A DNA stretch of 7,895 nt from Pseudomonadales bacterium (lineage in GTDB: Bacteria; Pseudomonadota; Gammaproteobacteria; Pseudomonadales; Pseudohongiellaceae). The number at the start of each line of letters is the position of its first letter. Position 1 is the stretch's first letter. Shown piece by piece: positions 4,542 through 7,895 of this stretch. The translations under genes and the position numbers were made by a program. The notes under the pieces are model-generated. The model saw nothing but the letters and a program-made list of their open reading frames with translations. It was not told the origin of the DNA and did not search any database. Location of the stretch: contig JAKSCP010000134.1 of NCBI GenBank assembly GCA_022360535.1, positions 1 through 7,895 on the forward strand. Direction: 5' to 3'.

Positions 4542-7310
4542 AGCAAGGTTTTTGGAAGTAGTAACTCCCGAAAATTAAAGAAAATGCAAAAAACTGTTGC
4601 TGTGATCAACGGTTTTGAAGAACAGCTACAGTCATTGTCTGATGAAGAACTCAAAGCGAAGACAGAGGAGTTCCGTGGCCGTCTGGATGCTGGTGAATCC
4701 ATTGAACAGATTCTGCCCGAGGCATTCGCGGTAGTAAGAGAGGCCAGCGTTCGCACGCTGGGTCTACGACATTTCGATGTGCAGTTAATTGGCGGCATGG
4801 TGTTGCACCAAGGCAGTATCTCCGAAATGCGGACGGGGGAAGGAAAGACACTTGTGGCTACGCTACCTGCCTATCTGAACGCTCTTGGTGGTAAGGGCGT
4901 GCATATCGTCACGGTGAACGAGTATCTGGCCGAACGCGATGCCAACTGGATGGGGCCGATTTACAATTTTCTTGGATTGACTGTAGGAGTCATCAAATCA
5001 GGTCAAAACCCTGAAGAAAAGAAAGCAGCCTACGAAAGTTCGATTACCTACGGTACCAATAATGAATTCGGTTTCGACTATCTTCGAGACAATATGGCTT
5101 TTCGACTCGAAGACAAGATGCAACGGGAACTCCATTTCGCAATCGTCGATGAAGTGGATTCAATTCTGATCGATGAGGCGCGAACACCACTCATTATTTC
5201 CGGTGCGGCAGAAGACAGCTCTAAACTCTACACCGCAATAGACAAACTTATCCCCAAGCTCGAGCGTGGCGAGAAGCAGGAAGTGTCCAAAATGGAAATG
5301 ATGGACAAGAATTTCGTCCGTGAAGAATCCGGACACTTCACAGTGGATGAGAAGAGTCGTTCGGTGGAACTCACCGAATCAGGCCATGAGTTCGTCGAAG
5401 ACTTGCTGATTAGTAAGAAGCTGCTGAATGAAGGCGAGTCGTTGTATGCAGCAACTAATCTGTCTCTACTACATCATGTACATGCCGGCCTTAAAGCACA
5501 TCACTTGTTCAACAGAGATGTGGAATACATCGTCCAGAACAAACGCATCGTGTTAATTGACGAACACACCGGGCGTACCATGGAAGGCCGCAGACTATCC
5601 GAAGGTCTTCATCAGGCATTGGAGGCCAAAGAAAATCTGGAAATCCAGTCAGAGAGTCAGACTATGGCTTCCACGACTTTCCAGAATTACTTCCGGCTCT
5701 ATGACAAGCTCGCTGGCATGACTGGTACCGCTGATACTGAAGCATTCGAGTTTAGTCAGATCTATGGTTTGGATGTTGTGGTAATACCCACCAATCAGCC
5801 AATGGTCCGAGATGATGCTAACGATCTTATCTACTTATCCATGGAAGAGAAGTTCGAGGCGATCCTGAAAGATATTGTGGAGATTCGCGAAAGTGGAGCA
5901 CCGGTATTGGTCGGTACTGCGTCGATTGATACCTCTGAAATCCTCTCCAAGTATCTTAACGAAAAGAAAATTGCGCACGAGGTTCTGAACGCGAAATTTC
6001 ACGCCAAAGAAGCAGAGATCATTGCCCAAGCCGGGCGACCGGGTGCCGTGACTATCGCTACCAATATGGCAGGCCGGGGTACAGATATCGTGCTTGGAGG
6101 CAAATGGGAGTCGGAAGTGGCTGCGCTTGATAATCCCAGTCCTGAGCAGGTTGAAAAAATTAAGGCGGATTGGCAGAAGCGCCACGATCAAGTGATCGCG
6201 GCTGGTGGTCTGCACATCATCGGTACCGAACGACACGAATCCCGTCGTATCGATAACCAGCTTCGGGGCCGTTCCGGACGCCAGGGGGACCCGGGTTATT
6301 CTCGATTCTATCTTTCTATGGAAGATAACCTGATGCGGATTTTCGCCAGCGAAGGGGTGAAAAATTTCATGCGACGTCTGGGGATGGAGCGTGGTGAAGC
6401 CATTGAACACGGCATGGTCACCCGTTCTATTGAAAAGGCGCAGAAGAAAGTGGAAGGGCGCAACTTCGATGTTCGAAAGCAGCTTCTGGAATATGACAAT
6501 GTGGCCAATGACCAGCGCACCATTATCTATCGTCAACGCAATGAACTGATGGCCAGTGATGACATATCCGATCTATTGAAGGACATGCGTGCTGAAGTGG
6601 TGTCACAGTCGGTAGATGATTTTATTCCTCCACAAAGTGTCCCCGAACAATGGGACATCGAAGGATTGGAGAATGCTCTTGCGACTGAGTTCAATACCAA
6701 ACAACCAATTCAGCAATGGTTGGACGAAGACGACCAGCTGTATGAAGAACAGCTCAAGGAAAGGCTGACCACAATCCTCGAACAGGAATACGATGAGAAA
6801 AGTGCGACAGTCGGAGACAACATGAGACTGTTCGAAAAACAGATCACTCTGCAAATCCTGGACGGGCTTTGGAAAGAGCATTTAGCGACGATGGATCATC
6901 TGCGCCAGGGAATATTCTTGCGCAGCTACGGTGGGAAAAACCCGCGTCAGGAATACAAGCGTGAGGCATTCGCACTATTCACGGAGCTGCTGGACAATCT
7001 TCAGCGAGAGTCTATTAAGGTTCTCAGCCATGTCCAGATCAGGCAGGAAGACGCTATCGACAGCATCGAACGTAAGCGACAGGAAGAGCAGGCGCGGGAG
7101 CGCATGAGTTATCAGCACCAGGAAGTTTCCGCATTGTCTGCTGAGGAAGCACAAGCTGCCAGTGCTGGGAGCGGAGGTGCTGAAGCTGCGGCTTCGCAAC
7201 AGGAACGACAGACGCCATTTGTGCGAACCGTGCCAAAAGTAGGTCGTAACGAACCTTGCCCCTGTGGTTCCGGAAAGAAATACAAAGCCTGCTGCGGCAA
7301 GATAGGATAA
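4530..7310 (+). CDS. secA: Preprotein translocase ATPase SecA
   Basis: SecA is the ATP-driven motor that pushes unfolded preproteins through SecYEG; it cycles between cytoplasm and inner membrane. It has 926 residues (E. coli 901). Nucleotide-binding domain 1 has Walker A GEGKT (103-107) and Walker B VDEVDSILIDEARTP (206-220). Domain 2 has TNMAGRGTDIVLGG (511-524) and the motif VI segment ending QLRGRSGRQGD (577-587). The family blocks RNFDVRKQLLEYDNVANDQR and LDGLWKEHLATMDHLRQGI follow. The extra length lies in an insert near residues 245-265 and in an Ala/Gln/Glu-rich linker (about 860-900). The C-terminal zinc site CPCGSGKKYKACC (910-922) has Cys as the fourth ligand where E. coli has His; both occur in the family. 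ATG 4530 gives the expected N-terminus (MNILSKVFGS), but no clear Shine-Dalgarno precedes it. No secM lies upstream. Confidence 0.99.
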   Translation: MNILSKVFGSSNSRKLKKMQKTVAVINGFEEQLQSLSDEELKAKTEEFRGRLDAGESIEQILPEAFAVVREASVRTLGLRHFDVQLIGGMVLHQGSISEMRTGEGKTLVATLPAYLNALGGKGVHIVTVNEYLAERDANWMGPIYNFLGLTVGVIKSGQNPEEKKAAYESSITYGTNNEFGFDYLRDNMAFRLEDKMQRELHFAIVDEVDSILIDEARTPLIISGAAEDSSKLYTAIDKLIPKLERGEKQEVSKMEMMDKNFVREESGHFTVDEKSRSVELTESGHEFVEDLLISKKLLNEGESLYAATNLSLLHHVHAGLKAHHLFNRDVEYIVQNKRIVLIDEHTGRTMEGRRLSEGLHQALEAKENLEIQSESQTMASTTFQNYFRLYDKLAGMTGTADTEAFEFSQIYGLDVVVIPTNQPMVRDDANDLIYLSMEEKFEAILKDIVEIRESGAPVLVGTASIDTSEILSKYLNEKKIAHEVLNAKFHAKEAEIIAQAGRPGAVTIATNMAGRGTDIVLGGKWESEVAALDNPSPEQVEKIKADWQKRHDQVIAAGGLHIIGTERHESRRIDNQLRGRSGRQGDPGYSRFYLSMEDNLMRIFASEGVKNFMRRLGMERGEAIEHGMVTRSIEKAQKKVEGRNFDVRKQLLEYDNVANDQRTIIYRQRNELMASDDISDLLKDMRAEVVSQSVDDFIPPQSVPEQWDIEGLENALATEFNTKQPIQQWLDEDDQLYEEQLKERLTTILEQEYDEKSATVGDNMRLFEKQITLQILDGLWKEHLATMDHLRQGIFLRSYGGKNPRQEYKREAFALFTELLDNLQRESIKVLSHVQIRQEDAIDSIERKRQEEQARERMSYQHQEVSALSAEEAQAASAGSGGAEAAASQQERQTPFVRTVPKVGRNEPCPCGSGKKYKACCGKIG
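7304..7307 (+). promoter_or_regulatory. Ribosome binding site of argJ, overlapping the secA end
   Basis: AGGA in the last codons of secA lies 9 bases before GTG 7317. It favours GTG 7317 over ATG 7350. The AAGGAG at 7344-7349 touches ATG 7350 directly and has no room to act as its ribosome site. Confidence 0.5.
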
Positions 7311-7316
7311 GCGGTC

Positions 7317-7895
7317 GTGGCAGTTGGCACCGATGGTGCAACTAAGGAGATGTTCACCGTTGGCGGTGTTCGTCTCTCCGCCGTCGAGAGCGGGATTCGA
7401 TATGCTGATCGGCTGGATTGCGTGCTTGTAGAGCTGGCTGAGAATTCCGTCGTAAGTGGTGTATTCACAAAAAATGCATTCTGTGCAGCGCCCGTATCCA
7501 TAGCCAAGCGGAATCTGCGGGCCGCAGCTTGTCGCTACTTTCTTATCAATACTGGAAATGCCAACGCGGGTACCGGTGAAGCTGGGATGCTGGATGCAGA
7601 AAGCTGTTGCGATAAGTTTGCGGCGGTAGCCGGTGTGGATTCTTCACAAGTCCTGCCATTCTCGACGGGTGTTATAGGTGAACGTTTACCCGTGGAGAGG
7701 CTCGTCAGCGCCATGCCGGCGCTTTACAAGGGTTTGGACTCTGCAGCCTGGTTGGCGGCCGCAACTGGCATCTTGACCACGGATACCCGCCCCAAAATGG
7801 CGAGCAAACGGATTGAAATTGCCGGGAAAGCCGTAAGCATTAGCGGAATAGCCAAAGGTTCCGGCATGATAAAGCCTGACATGGCCACCATGTTA
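7317..7895 (+). CDS. argJ: Glutamate N-acetyltransferase / ornithine acetyltransferase ArgJ, N-terminal part
   Basis: ArgJ moves the acetyl group from N-acetylornithine to glutamate in the cyclic arginine pathway; some forms also use acetyl-CoA. The first 193 codons are present, about half the usual 400 or so, and the frame runs off the window. Family motifs are GVFTKNAFCAAPV (48-60), LINTGNANAGTGEAG (76-90), the oxyanion-hole region PFSTGVIGE (114-122), GILTTDT (151-157) and KGSGMIKPDMATML (180-193). The precursor self-cleaves in MA-TML; the nucleophile is Thr191 (7887-7889). GTG 7317 is chosen because it gives an N-terminus reading VAVG (MAVG with initiator Met), like Pseudomonas ArgJ, and has AGGA 9 bases upstream. 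It begins 6 bases after the secA stop in the same frame, so secA and argJ are probably co-transcribed. Mono- or bifunctionality cannot be told. Confidence 0.96.
   Translation, partial: MAVGTDGATKEMFTVGGVRLSAVESGIRYADRLDCVLVELAENSVVSGVFTKNAFCAAPVSIAKRNLRAAACRYFLINTGNANAGTGEAGMLDAESCCDKFAAVAGVDSSQVLPFSTGVIGERLPVERLVSAMPALYKGLDSAAWLAAATGILTTDTRPKMASKRIEIAGKAVSISGIAKGSGMIKPDMATML
7323..7368 (+). other. Two small hairpins in the first codons of argJ
   Basis: GTTG (7323-7326) and CACC (7328-7331) pair with CAAC (7339-7342) and GGTG (7335-7338), with one bulged G and a GAT loop. A second stem, CACCG (7355-7359) with CGGTG (7364-7368), has a TTGG loop. AAGGAG (7344-7349) lies between them. They lie in coding sequence and may be chance. 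Confidence 0.25.

Noticed and set aside
5835..6536. 233-codon open frame on the - strand inside secA
   Set aside because: Antisense to conserved SecA motifs; no family features and no ribosome site evident.
7350..7352. ATG as the argJ start after AAGGAG
   Set aside because: The purine run touches the ATG with no spacer; GTG 7317 has a proper site and gives the family-like N-terminus.
1..7895. Mobile elements, CRISPR arrays, tRNA or rRNA genes, defence systems
   Set aside because: Nothing of this kind was recognised; nearly all of the window is conserved housekeeping genes.

Overview
The window is a stretch of chromosomal housekeeping DNA from a gammaproteobacterium. In order it holds the 3' end of ftsA, then ftsZ, lpxC, a LytM-type M23 peptidase gene, secA and the 5' part of argJ, all on the + strand. 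The proteins resemble the Escherichia coli and Pseudomonas families along their length. A peptidase gene between lpxC and secA, with argJ after secA, fits the Pseudomonas side of the class and related marine orders better than the enteric side, where secM lies before secA and mutT after it. Genus and species cannot be given. I see no insertion sequence, phage gene, CRISPR array, tRNA or rRNA.

Positions 2-1993 are the end of the division/cell wall (dcw) cluster. FtsA (membrane anchor) and FtsZ (GTP-dependent ring polymer) are 45 bases apart and probably co-transcribed. A 10-bp hairpin follows ftsZ.

Positions 1994-2475 form a 482-base gap with no convincing gene. It is unusually rich in repeats and inverted repeats: a GC-rich motif in three copies, a 26-base near-palindrome, and a second imperfect direct-repeat pair. 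It is probably the promoter and 5' leader region of lpxC.

Positions 2476-4428 carry lpxC (first committed step of lipid A synthesis) and the membrane-anchored M23 peptidase. Two small hairpins with identical stems lie at the end of lpxC and 38 bases after the peptidase stop codon.

Positions 4429-7895 carry secA (preprotein translocase ATPase) and argJ (arginine biosynthesis). The roughly 100-base secA leader has no secM. It does contain a possible 20-codon upstream ORF ending 7 bases before the secA start, and a hairpin that places the secA ATG in its loop. argJ starts 6 bases after the secA stop, in the same frame. The window ends two codons after the ArgJ autocleavage threonine.

The genes link division, outer-membrane lipid synthesis, wall remodelling and secretion, with argJ as a metabolic neighbour. 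Nothing here is clearly a new biological system. The points most worth a second look are non-coding: the ftsZ-lpxC gap and the secA leader.
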